From: Actinomycetota bacterium
Lineage (GTDB): Bacteria; Actinomycetota; Acidimicrobiia; IMCC26256; PALSA-610
Assembly: GCA_005779345.1 (NCBI GenBank)
Contig: SXJQ01000311.1
Coordinates: 1-13,351 of the forward strand
DNA length: 13,351 nt
Direction: 5' to 3'
A model generated the notes under the pieces. That model was not told where the DNA came from, did not search any database, and saw nothing but the letters and a program-made list of their open reading frames with translations. Made by a program: the position numbers and the translations under genes. Below are positions 1 through 7,308 of this stretch, piece by piece; the first letter of the stretch is position 1; the number at the start of each line of letters is the position of its first letter.

Positions 1-4
1 CCGC

Positions 5-1849
5 TCAACGAAGGCTCGGGTCGGCCGTCTTGGCGGCGGGGGTCGCGACGGGGCGCGCCGCGTGGGCGAGTCGTTCGTATTCGTCGACGTGGCCGCGCAG
101 CACGTCGAGGCTCGCGGTCCAAAAGGCGCCGTCGCGGACATCGATGTCGAAGGCCGCGCCGAGCGCGGCCGCGTCGGCCATGCCGGTGCCGGCGAGCAGG
201 TCGTCGTAGCCGGCTCGGAACCGTTCCGGATCGGCGAGGTGGCGCGCGTACAAGCCGATGCCGAACAGCAACCCGTAGGTGTAGGGCCAGTTGTAGAAGG
301 CGGTGAAGTAGTGCGGTTTCACCGCCCACATGTAGGGGTGGCGGTGTTCGGCGTCGAGACCGTCGCCGTACGCGGCGTCTTGTGCCTCGAGCATCGCCGC
401 GCACAACTCGGCGACCGAGAGTGTCGTGCGGCGCCGGCGCGCGCAGAGGTCGGTCTCGAACCGGAAACGGCTGTGGATGTCGACGACCACCTGGGTCGCG
501 CCGACGAGGTGCGTGTCGAGGAGGGCGAGGCGAGCGCCCGGATCGACGACGCCGTCGATCGCGGCCTCGAAGAGCAACGTCTCGCAGAAGATCGAAGCCG
601 TCTCGGCGAGCGCCATCGGCGTGCGCCGCTGGATCGGCGTCCGATCGGCGAGCGCGACATTGTGATAGGCGTGGCCGAGTTCGTGCGCGAGCGTCGACAC
701 CGCGTCGTGGCTGCCGTCGAAGTTCATCATCACTCGGCTGACGTCGTCTTCGACGCCCGCGCAATAGGCACCGCTGCGCTTGCCGTCGCGGATCTCGGCG
801 TCGATCCAACGCTCGGTGAACGCGCGTTCAGCGAGCGCCGCGAGTGCGGGGGAGTACCCGGCGAACGCGGTCCGGACGAGATCGGTCGCTTCGTCCCAGG
901 AGACGGCGTCGCCGGCGCGGAGCGGGGCGAACAGTTCCCACCAGGGCAACCCGGCCGCATGACCGAGGACCGCGGCCTTCGCTCGGAGATACCGGCGGAA
1001 GGCGGGGAGCGACGCGACGACGGCGGCCGTCATCGCGTCGAGCGTGCCGCGATCGACATGGTTCGCCCGCAGCACCGGTTCGAGGTCGTCGGGCCACCCG
1101 CGCCGACGATTCAGCACCGCCAGTTCGCCCTTGGCTCCGTTCAACGCCGCCGCGAGCGGGACCGAGACCGACTCCCATGCCGCCAGCTCGCCGACGTACG
1201 CCGCGCGGCGGCGGTCCGGATCGGGGTGCGTCGCACAGCCTCGGGCCTCGGCCATGGGTACCCGCTCGGTGCGACCGCCGGGCAACTCGAGTTCGACCAT
1301 CACCTGCGACGAGACATCGCCGTGGAGGCGCTGCCAGGCGAGTCCGCTCGACGGCGCGAGGTCGGCCGCGAGCGACTCCTCGGCCTCGCCCATCTGGTAG
1401 TCGGCGCCCTCGGCCGCGCGTTCGAGCGCGAACTGGTGCGTTGCGCCCTGCGCCGAACGCGCGGCGAGCGCCTCGGGTCCGAGTGCCGCGATCCACGACC
1501 CGAGCCGCTTCGCGAGCGGTCCGAGCGCAGCAGTGCGCGTCTGGAGCTCGACCGTCAGTGCCGCGGCGCGCTCGTCGCGGCTATCGGTGGTGACGAGCGC
1601 GTACAGGAACGTCGAGACCTTGCGCAACGCGCCCTGGAGTTCGTTCGTGGCGACGAGGATCTCGTCGAGCGCGGCAGCGTCGCCCGTGGTCGGCATCCGT
1701 GGCTCGATCGCCCGGATGCCGAGTTCGTCGTAGCGCGCGGCGAGGCGGTCGACCGCCGCGAAGATCGCTTCGGTGGCACCGGCGAAGGTCCGATCGTCGA
1801 CCGATGCGAACAGCGGGGTGAGGTCCCAGCGGGGCGGTACGGCGGTCAC
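5..1849 (-). CDS. M3-family oligoendopeptidase (PepF-like zinc metallopeptidase)
   Basis: Predicted 614-residue cytoplasmic zinc endopeptidase that cuts short peptides. The zinc site is visible as HELGH at residues 389-393 (H389, E390, H393), followed by the third ligand candidate E416 in the motif ALAETAS, which is the M3 arrangement. The length of about 600 residues matches the oligoendopeptidase F branch, and there is no signal peptide. The start is GTG at 1847-1849, supported by an AGGAG ribosome binding site at 1855-1859, 5 nt upstream. The gene is complete, with TGA at 5-7. It lies 15 bp behind the binding-protein gene at 1865-2941 on the same strand, so the two are probably co-transcribed; the ribosome binding site sits directly after that gene's stop codon. 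Family assignment is secure. The peptide substrate, and any link to the neighbouring acyl-CoA genes, is unknown. Confidence 0.93.
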   Translation of the reverse strand: MTAVPPRWDLTPLFASVDDRTFAGATEAIFAAVDRLAARYDELGIRAIEPRMPTTGDAAALDEILVATNELQGALRKVSTFLYALVTTDSRDERAAALTVELQTRTAALGPLAKRLGSWIAALGPEALAARSAQGATHQFALERAAEGADYQMGEAEESLAADLAPSSGLAWQRLHGDVSSQVMVELELPGGRTERVPMAEARGCATHPDPDRRRAAYVGELAAWESVSVPLAAALNGAKGELAVLNRRRGWPDDLEPVLRANHVDRGTLDAMTAAVVASLPAFRRYLRAKAAVLGHAAGLPWWELFAPLRAGDAVSWDEATDLVRTAFAGYSPALAALAERAFTERWIDAEIRDGKRSGAYCAGVEDDVSRVMMNFDGSHDAVSTLAHELGHAYHNVALADRTPIQRRTPMALAETASIFCETLLFEAAIDGVVDPGARLALLDTHLVGATQVVVDIHSRFRFETDLCARRRRTTLSVAELCAAMLEAQDAAYGDGLDAEHRHPYMWAVKPHYFTAFYNWPYTYGLLFGIGLYARHLADPERFRAGYDDLLAGTGMADAAALGAAFDIDVRDGAFWTASLDVLRGHVDEYERLAHAARPVATPAAKTADPSLR

Positions 1850-1864
1850 GGCGGCTCCTGCTCG

Positions 1865-2941
1865 TCACTCCCAGGGCTCGAACAACCCCTCGAACTCGAG
1901 GCGGCCGTCGCGGACCCGGCCGTACAGCAGCCAGTCGCCCTTGAACAGCTGGTGATCGTAGGGCCCGCCGGCGATGTGAGTGTGCGGCCCGCCGGTCGCA
2001 CTCGGGACGAACCGAAGTTGTTCGAGCCCGGCCTTCATCCCCCAGCCGGTGAGCACGGGCGCACGGAACGCGGCCTCGGCGAGTACGCGAGCGGTGTCGT
2101 ACGCGAGTACGGGAATCGCGTTGGGCCACAGCGGAGGCGCGGCACCGTGGCGCGCGACGAAGCGGTCGTGGAAACCCTGTACGAGCGGGTTCGACGGGTC
2201 GAGCTGGTCGATGCCGACCCAACCCTCGAACTTGTCGAATCCCATCAGGTAGAACATGAACGACGTTCCCATGATCCTCGGTGGGTCCCATCCGAGGGTG
2301 TCGAGGGCGTCGCGCAGGGTCCCGTTCGCGGCGAGGACTCCATAGCCCATGTAGACGAGCGCGTCGGCCTCGACCCGGCGCAGGTTCGCGAGGTTCGCGG
2401 CGAGGTCGGCGGGCGCCTGGCTCACCGTCTCCACCGCGGCGATCGCGATGTCGCGGCGACGACATTCCTGGCGGAAGTAGCGGAAGTACTCCTCGCCGTT
2501 GGGGGCGACCTCGCTCAGCACCGCAACGCGCTGGTAGCCCTGCCGGTGGAGCCAGGCCACGACGAGGGTTGCATCGCCGCCGCAGTCGCCGTTGCCGAGA
2601 CGGAAGCAGTACTCGCCGTGGAACCGCTCCGTGCCGCACCACGACACGAGCGGCACCTCGAGTTCGTTCGCGTACCTGCCGACGACCATCGCGTTGTCGG
2701 AGCTGTACGCACCCGCGACGGCGATGCAGCCCTCGTCGACGAGATGCTTGAACCCGTCGATCGCGTTCTTCGCCGAGCCGCGCGGCAAGCCGTTCTCTGG
2801 ATGGAGGACGAACTCGTAGGGCCGGTCGCCGAGGAGGCCGTGCGCCGCGGCTTCGTCCCAAGCGAGGCGATGGACCTTGTCGTATCCGCCACCCGGGCCG
2901 TCGAGTGCGGCGCCCAGCCACCCGATCTTGATGGGTTCCAT
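1865..2941 (-). CDS. ABC-type substrate-binding-protein homologue (Leu/Ile/Val-binding fold), no signal peptide
   Basis: Predicted 358-residue protein with the type I periplasmic-binding fold of the branched-chain amino acid/amide-binding family (Peripla_BP_6-like). It opens with a beta strand IKIGWLG directly after MEP, and has the family's internal GAYSSDNAM and QGYQRVAVLSE type strands in the expected order. The start is ATG at 2939-2941 with a strong AAGGAG ribosome binding site at 2949-2954, 7 nt upstream. The N-terminus has no hydrophobic or lipobox segment, so as annotated the protein would stay in the cytoplasm. No permease or ATPase gene lies nearby. It could be a cytoplasmic ligand sensor, like the amide-binding regulator AmiC, or part of a transporter encoded elsewhere. 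It heads a two-gene unit with the peptidase and is transcribed divergently from the CoA ligase. The fold assignment is fairly sure; the ligand is unknown. Confidence 0.85.
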   Translation of the reverse strand: MEPIKIGWLGAALDGPGGGYDKVHRLAWDEAAAHGLLGDRPYEFVLHPENGLPRGSAKNAIDGFKHLVDEGCIAVAGAYSSDNAMVVGRYANELEVPLVSWCGTERFHGEYCFRLGNGDCGGDATLVVAWLHRQGYQRVAVLSEVAPNGEEYFRYFRQECRRRDIAIAAVETVSQAPADLAANLANLRRVEADALVYMGYGVLAANGTLRDALDTLGWDPPRIMGTSFMFYLMGFDKFEGWVGIDQLDPSNPLVQGFHDRFVARHGAAPPLWPNAIPVLAYDTARVLAEAAFRAPVLTGWGMKAGLEQLRFVPSATGGPHTHIAGGPYDHQLFKGDWLLYGRVRDGRLEFEGLFEPWE

Positions 2942-2961
2942 GACACAACTCCTTGGCGTTC

Positions 2962-3003
2962 GGTCCGTCGCGATCGGTCCGTCGCGATCGGTCGGTCGCG
3001 ATC
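2962..3003. repeat. Three 14-bp tandem repeats in the divergent intergenic region
   Basis: The unit GGTCCGTCGCGATC occurs at 2962-2975 and 2976-2989, and a third copy at 2990-3003 differs by one base (GGTCGGTCGCGATC). Successive copies contain GATCG and CGATC (for example 2972-2976 and 2985-2989), so each pair could form a 5-bp stem with an 8-nt loop. The array lies in the predicted 5' leader of the binding-protein gene, 21 bp upstream of its start codon. It could be a regulator-binding array, an RNA structure or simple slippage; the sequence does not decide between these. Confidence 0.85.
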
Positions 3004-3038
3004 GGTGCTCGGCTGCCTGTCGTTCGGGGCGAGCGCGG

Positions 3039-3050
3039 ATTGTATACAGT
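3039..3050. promoter_or_regulatory. TGTATACA palindrome overlapping divergent -10 boxes
   Basis: TGTATACA at 3041-3048 is a perfect 8-bp palindrome and an AT-rich island in GC-rich DNA. Read on the plus strand it contains TACAGT (3045-3050), a TAnnnT-type -10 box placed exactly 6 nt before the GTG start of the CoA ligase at 3057. Read on the minus strand it contains TACAAT (3044-3039), a 5/6 match to the TATAAT consensus, which would start transcription near 3032 and give the binding-protein gene a leader of about 90 nt. No convincing -35 hexamer is seen for either direction. A palindrome of this kind could also be an operator for a GntR/FadR-type protein such as the one encoded at 6500-7243; that link is inference. 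Confidence 0.55.
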
Positions 3051-3056
3051 CGGCGC

Positions 3057-4505
3057 GTGTCGGTGACCGGCCTCGCCGCCCTCCTGTTCGACCACCCGGC
3101 GCCCGACGCGGCGCCGCTCCTCCACTCCGCCCGCACCTCGCTCGGCGCGGGCGCGGCGCGGGGTGAGGCACGGCGGATCGCCGGGGCGTTGCTCGCCGCC
3201 GGTATCGAGCCGTGCACCGCGGTCGCGATGCAATTGCCGAACGAGCCCGCGACCATCGCGGCCATGTTCGGCGTCTGGCTCGCGGGCGCCGTCTTCGTCC
3301 CCGTGAACCCGAGGGCGCCCGACGCCGAGGTCGCGCGGATCCGGGCGGCAACCGGGCCGTCGGCCATGATCACCACCGCGGGGATCGAGCCGATTCCGGG
3401 AGGGCGCCGGTACCCACCCGACACCGCGTTCGTTCTCTGGACGTCGGGAACGACGGGTGAACCGAAACCGATCCTGCACACCCACGGCGGATATCTCGAA
3501 CTCGTCGATCGGGTGCTCGTGCCGCTGCGTCTCGGCTCGGAGGCTTCGCCGAACGGTGTGGCCGCGCGGCGGCCGTCGCCGAACCTCGTCCCGGTCGGGC
3601 TCGCGCTCAACGCGGGGATCTACAACACGTTGTTCGGATTGCGAGCGGGAGCAGAGATCGTCGTGATGGATCGGTTCGACGCGCGCGAGTTCGCCGATCT
3701 CGTCGCCCGCTTCGAGATCCGCTCGACGGTGCTGCCGCCGGCGGCGATGACGATGCTCCTCGACGACCCGCGCGTCGCGACGTTGCCGCCGCTGCGCTTC
3801 GTCCGCTCGATCACCGCGCCCCTGTCGCCGCTCCTCGCGCGACGCTTCCGCGATCGCTTCGGGGTGTTCGTGCTGAACAGCTACGGCCAGGCGGAGCTCG
3901 GCGAGGTGATCGGCTGGACGGCGGCCGACGCGCGGTCCCACCCCGACAAGCTCGGGGCGGCCGGACGACCCCACGACGGCGTCGACCTGCGCATCGTCGA
4001 CGCTGAAGGGGCCGATGTCGAGCGCGACGCGACGGGGCGGCTGCTCGTGCGCCCGCCGCGACGCGCCCATGACGACGGCAGCGGAACGCTGGAAGCTCGC
4101 GTCGACGCCGACGGCTTCGTCGACACCGGCGACCTCGCCCGGGTCGATGCCGACGGATTCGTATGGATCGAGGGCCGCGCCGGCGATGTGATCAACCGGG
4201 GCGGGAACAAGGTGCACCCCGACCAGGTCGAGGAGGTGTTGCGACTGCATCCGGCCGTCGGCGACGCCGCGGTCGTCGGGATCGCCGAGCCTCGTCTCGG
4301 ACAGGTACCGGTCGCGTTTCTCGTCATGACCGCCGAGGTCGGCGACGACGAACTGGTCGCGTTGTGCCGGGAGCATCTCGTCGCATACAAAGTGCCGACT
4401 GCATTCCTCCGCGTCGAGGCACTCCCGCGCAACGAGATCGGCAAGATCCTGCGGCGCGACCTCGCCGCCTCGTACGAGCAGTACCAGGAGACAGGAACAC
4501 CGTGA
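3057..4505 (+). CDS. AMP-dependent acyl-CoA synthetase/ligase (ANL superfamily)
   Basis: Predicted 482-residue enzyme that activates a carboxylic acid with ATP and CoA. The ANL core motifs are all present: the P-loop TSGTTGEPK at 129-137, YGQAE at 276-280, the ribose-binding TGD with D359, the hinge region GRAGD at 373-377, and the C-terminal catalytic lysine K463 in EIGKIL. It is somewhat short for the family at the N-terminus. The open frame extends upstream to 2877, but GTG at 3057 is preferred: it avoids overlap with the divergent gene and sits 6 nt after a TACAGT -10 box, with no ribosome binding site, which suggests a leaderless mRNA. GTG at 3063 is an alternative. It is the first gene of a coupled operon with the crotonase (GTGA overlap) and the P450, so its substrate is probably the acid whose CoA ester the crotonase handles. 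Substrate class (fatty, aromatic or terpenoid acid) cannot be told. Confidence 0.92.
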   Translation: MSVTGLAALLFDHPAPDAAPLLHSARTSLGAGAARGEARRIAGALLAAGIEPCTAVAMQLPNEPATIAAMFGVWLAGAVFVPVNPRAPDAEVARIRAATGPSAMITTAGIEPIPGGRRYPPDTAFVLWTSGTTGEPKPILHTHGGYLELVDRVLVPLRLGSEASPNGVAARRPSPNLVPVGLALNAGIYNTLFGLRAGAEIVVMDRFDAREFADLVARFEIRSTVLPPAAMTMLLDDPRVATLPPLRFVRSITAPLSPLLARRFRDRFGVFVLNSYGQAELGEVIGWTAADARSHPDKLGAAGRPHDGVDLRIVDAEGADVERDATGRLLVRPPRRAHDDGSGTLEARVDADGFVDTGDLARVDADGFVWIEGRAGDVINRGGNKVHPDQVEEVLRLHPAVGDAAVVGIAEPRLGQVPVAFLVMTAEVGDDELVALCREHLVAYKVPTAFLRVEALPRNEIGKILRRDLAASYEQYQETGTP

Positions 4506-5314
4506 CGGACTACGAGCATCTTATCGTCGAACGGCACGGGCCGGTCGGTTGGTTGATCAACAACCGACCCGATCGGCTCAACGCGATGAACGCGGCGATG
4601 CGCGACGAGTTCGCCGACGCGTGGACCGAACTCGACGCCGACCCCGCGGTTCGCGTGATCGTGCACACCGGTGAGGGCCGCGCCTTCCAGACGGGGGTCG
4701 ATGTCGGGGAGATCGCCTCAGACGGCGTCGGGATGGGGCGCTACCGCGAGTCGGTCGCGAACTTCGATCTGCACTTCACGAGTTGGCATCAGCAGGTATG
4801 GAAACCGGTCATCACTGCGGTCAACGGGATCTGTTGTGGTGGGGGCTTCCACTGGGTTGCCGACGCCGACATCGTCATCGCCGCGAGCGACGCGCAGTTC
4901 TTCGACCCGCACGTCTCGATCGGGCAGGTCGTCGCGATCGAGGCGATCGGGCTGTTGCGCAAGATGCCGGCCGAAGCGGTGATGCGAATGGCCTTCGTCG
5001 GCCGCTACGAACGCATGGATGCGGCACGCGCGTTCGAGCTCGGCATGATCAGTCAGATCGTCGATCCACCCGATCGCCTGCGTGACGCGGCACAGGAACT
5101 GGCCGAGAAGATCGCGAAGAACTCACCCGCCGCGATGGCCGCGACGAAGCGCGCGCTCTGGGGCGCACTCGAAGCCGGACTCACCGATGCCTGCCGGGCC
5201 GGAGCACAGGAGTTGGTGGGGATGTGGGGGCACCCCGACCAGGAGGAAGGGCCCCGCGCCTTCGCCGAGAAGCGCGATGCCGACTGGGCCCCGATCGAAA
5301 GGACTCGGCCATGA
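4502..5314 (+). CDS. Crotonase-superfamily enzyme with non-canonical His residues at both catalytic Glu positions
   Basis: Predicted 270-residue crotonase-fold enzyme acting on a CoA thioester. The oxyanion-hole segments are intact: AFQTGVD at 61-67 and NGICCGGG at 108-115. However, the two positions that carry the catalytic glutamates of classical enoyl-CoA hydratase (Glu144 in the GGGCE motif and Glu164 in the PE motif of rat crotonase) are His here: H117 in GGGFHW and H137 in FDPHVSIG. The classic hydration mechanism is therefore unlikely. A His in the same PH context is, as I recall it, found in 6-oxocamphor hydrolase, which cleaves a C-C bond, but function cannot be assigned by that alone. 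The GTG start at 4502 overlaps the ligase stop (GTGA), with AGGA at 4493-4496. The stop overlaps the P450 start (ATGA), so translation of the three genes is probably coupled. Confidence 0.9.
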   Translation: MTDYEHLIVERHGPVGWLINNRPDRLNAMNAAMRDEFADAWTELDADPAVRVIVHTGEGRAFQTGVDVGEIASDGVGMGRYRESVANFDLHFTSWHQQVWKPVITAVNGICCGGGFHWVADADIVIAASDAQFFDPHVSIGQVVAIEAIGLLRKMPAEAVMRMAFVGRYERMDAARAFELGMISQIVDPPDRLRDAAQELAEKIAKNSPAAMAATKRALWGALEAGLTDACRAGAQELVGMWGHPDQEEGPRAFAEKRDADWAPIERTRP

Positions 5315-6516
5315 CCGACATCTACTACGACCCGTTCGACGCGACGATCGACGCCGACCCCCACGGTGTCTGGCGACGCCTGCGCGACGAGGCGCCCGTC
5401 TACTACAACGAGGAGCACGACTTCTGGGCGCTGTCGCGCTACGCCGACGTGCTCGACGCGCTCCTCGACTGGGAGACGTTCAGCTCGGCGCGCGGCATCA
5501 CGATCGAGATGATCTCGACCGATCCCGACACGCCGTCGTTCGTCGACCTGCCCGGGTTCCGTCCGATGGTGATCATGATGGACCCACCCGGCCACGACCG
5601 GCTCCGCAAGCTCTTGAGCCGGACGTTCACGCCGCGTCGGGTCGGGCTCCTCGAGGACCGGATCTCCGAGCTGTGTGCCGAGTTCCTCGACCCGCACGTC
5701 GGCGGTGAGGCCTTCGACTACATGGAGACCTGCGGAGCGCGGATCCCGGCGATGCTCATCGGCGCGCTGATGGGAGTTCCGGTCGAGGACCAGGATCAGC
5801 TCCGCCGGTGGATCGATCTCATGATGAGCATCGACCCCGACGTGGCATCGGAACGTGGCGAGGCGAGCGCCAACATCGAGCGGTACACCCAGGCGCTCGT
5901 CGCCGATCGGCGCAAGCGCCCGGCCGACGACCTCATCTCCGACCTCCTTGCCAGCGAGGTCGAACAGGCCGACGGCACCCTGACCCGGCTGACCCACGAC
6001 GAGGTCATGGGGTTCACGACCTTGCTCCTCTTCGCCGGCAACGAGACGACCGCGCGTCTCATCGGTTGGTCGATGGTGCTGTTGGCGCGCAACCCCGATC
6101 AGCGCCGGTTGCTCGTCGAGGACCCGTCGCTGGTGGCGAACGCGATCGAGGAGATCCTGCGGTTCGAGGCGCCGTCACCGATCCAGGGGCGGTACGCGAC
6201 GCGGCCGTTCACCCGCCACGGCGTGACGATCCCCGCGAACTCCAGGGTCGCGTTGCTGAACGGCTCGGGAGATCGCGACGAGCGCTACTTCGTCGACCCC
6301 GATCGCCTCGACGTGCGTCGAGTGATCGATCGGCACCTCGCGTTCGGGTACGGCGCCCACTTCTGCCTGGGTGCCGCGCTCGCACGGCTCGAGGGCAAGG
6401 CCGTGCTCGCCGAGACGTTGCGACGCTTCCCCGACTGGGAGGTCGACGAAGCGTCGATCGAACTCGTGCGGACCTCGACGGTGCGCGGCCCGGCGCACCT
6501 CACGTTTCGCGGCTGA
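5311..6516 (+). CDS. Cytochrome P450 (class I bacterial type)
   Basis: Predicted 401-residue soluble haem monooxygenase. The oxygen-activating I-helix is canonical, FAGNETT at 241-247 with E245, T246 and T247. The K-helix ExxR is E281-R284, and the haem-binding loop is FGYGAHFCLG at 345-354 with Cys352 as the axial thiolate. The length of about 400 residues and the lack of a membrane anchor are typical of bacterial P450s that use ferredoxin and ferredoxin reductase; neither partner gene is present in the window. The ATG at 5311 overlaps the crotonase stop codon by 4 bp, with AAAGGA upstream at 5298-5303. It is the last gene of the ligase-crotonase-P450 operon, which suggests hydroxylation of the same compound or its precursor. 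Its 3' end overlaps the convergent GntR gene by 17 bp. Family is certain; substrate is unknown. Confidence 0.95.
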   Translation: MTDIYYDPFDATIDADPHGVWRRLRDEAPVYYNEEHDFWALSRYADVLDALLDWETFSSARGITIEMISTDPDTPSFVDLPGFRPMVIMMDPPGHDRLRKLLSRTFTPRRVGLLEDRISELCAEFLDPHVGGEAFDYMETCGARIPAMLIGALMGVPVEDQDQLRRWIDLMMSIDPDVASERGEASANIERYTQALVADRRKRPADDLISDLLASEVEQADGTLTRLTHDEVMGFTTLLLFAGNETTARLIGWSMVLLARNPDQRRLLVEDPSLVANAIEEILRFEAPSPIQGRYATRPFTRHGVTIPANSRVALLNGSGDRDERYFVDPDRLDVRRVIDRHLAFGYGAHFCLGAALARLEGKAVLAETLRRFPDWEVDEASIELVRTSTVRGPAHLTFRG

Positions 6517-7243
6517 GGATTCCCCGGGAGCACAACAACCCGACGACCTGATCGCCGATGTTGCGCATGGTCGTCGCGTACTCGGCGGCAGCGCGCTCTC
6601 CGTCGCCGACGCGGAGCGCGCGCACGATCGCAGCCTGCCCGCGCTGTTCGATCGCAAGCGTCCCGGGAACGTCGGCGAAGAGGTTGCCGGGCACCAGGTT
6701 CGACATCGCACGCAACAGCAGGCGGAGCCGGGCCGAGCGCGAGGCCGTGACGACGGCCGCGTGGAAGTCGAACGCGAGGGTTGCGGCCGCCTCCGCGTCG
6801 CCGCACGCCGCGAGCTCGCGTTCGAGTGCCGCGATCGCGTCGAGGTCGTCGGCGTCGGCGTTCGCCGCGGCCTTGCGTGCCGCGAAGCCATAGAGCGTGC
6901 CGAACAGGTCGTAATGATCCCGCACGAACTGCTCGTCGATCGCGCCGACGAACGCGCCCCGATGCACCTCGATGCTGAGCCAGCCCTCGCGTTCGAGCGC
7001 GACGAGGGCCTCGCGCACCGGGATGCGACTGATCCCGAGTTCCTCGGCGATGTCGTCCTGGGGGACGTGGTCACCGGGGCGCAGCGTGCCGTCGAGGATC
7101 AGGGCACGCACGCGTTGTGCCGCGAGATGTGCGCTCGTCGGAGCGGCGGCCAGAGACCGGGGGACCCGCGATCGAGCGACCCGCGGGCGACCGTCGGGTA
7201 CCCGATCAGCATCGGGTCGAGGGACTGCGGGCTCGATGCGCAC
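6500..7243 (-). CDS. GntR-family transcriptional regulator (FadR-type, FCD domain)
   Basis: Predicted 247-residue regulator. A winged helix-turn-helix spans about residues 38-100, with DIAEELGISRIPVREAL (64-80) giving the typical GntR recognition helix, followed by an all-helical FCD-like effector domain. The FCD metal-binding site looks degenerate: H161 in FDFH is kept, but the later positions usually held by His appear to be Q203 and N228, and the first Asp position appears to be Ala157. Its effector may therefore bind without a metal. The GTG start at 7241-7243 lies exactly 6 nt after TACGAT (7255-7250) and has no ribosome binding site, which suggests a leaderless mRNA. The 3' end overlaps the P450 by 17 bp. 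It is divergent from the crotonase/reductase pair at 7365. Members of this family often control adjacent acyl-CoA pathways; its targets here are inferred only. Confidence 0.92.
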   Translation of the reverse strand: MRIEPAVPRPDADRVPDGRPRVARSRVPRSLAAAPTSAHLAAQRVRALILDGTLRPGDHVPQDDIAEELGISRIPVREALVALEREGWLSIEVHRGAFVGAIDEQFVRDHYDLFGTLYGFAARKAAANADADDLDAIAALERELAACGDAEAAATLAFDFHAAVVTASRSARLRLLLRAMSNLVPGNLFADVPGTLAIEQRGQAAIVRALRVGDGERAAAEYATTMRNIGDQVVGLLCSRGILSRET

Positions 7244-7249
7244 CGGGTC

Positions 7250-7255
7250 ATCGTA
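7250..7255 (-). promoter_or_regulatory. -10 box of the GntR gene, leaderless configuration
   Basis: Reading the minus strand, TACGAT fits the actinobacterial TAnnnT -10 pattern. Six bases (GACCCG) separate it from the GTG start at 7243, so transcription would begin at or next to the start codon. No ribosome binding site precedes that start. A -35 hexamer is not recognisable. Confidence 0.5.
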
Positions 7256-7308
7256 GGAGTACCCGGCGACGACCGCGCCGCGTAGCGTGGCCGACCCCAG
7301 CTCCGATT

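Noticed and set aside
2877..3056. N-terminal extension of the CoA ligase to an upstream ATG at 2877
   Set aside because: It would overlap the divergent binding-protein gene and its promoter, and the added residues do not resemble an ANL N-terminus. The GTG at 3057 fits a leaderless start.
62..3166. A very long plus-strand open frame opposite the peptidase and binding-protein genes
   Set aside because: It is an antisense frame kept open by the high GC content. Its product is rich in Arg, Glu, Gly and Val without domain motifs, while the minus-strand genes have catalytic motifs, ribosome binding sites and normal family lengths.
1581..4376. A minus-strand open frame of about 930 codons across the divergent region
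   Set aside because: It crosses the promoter region and lies antisense or out of frame to three well-supported genes; the Arg-rich product has no recognisable motif.
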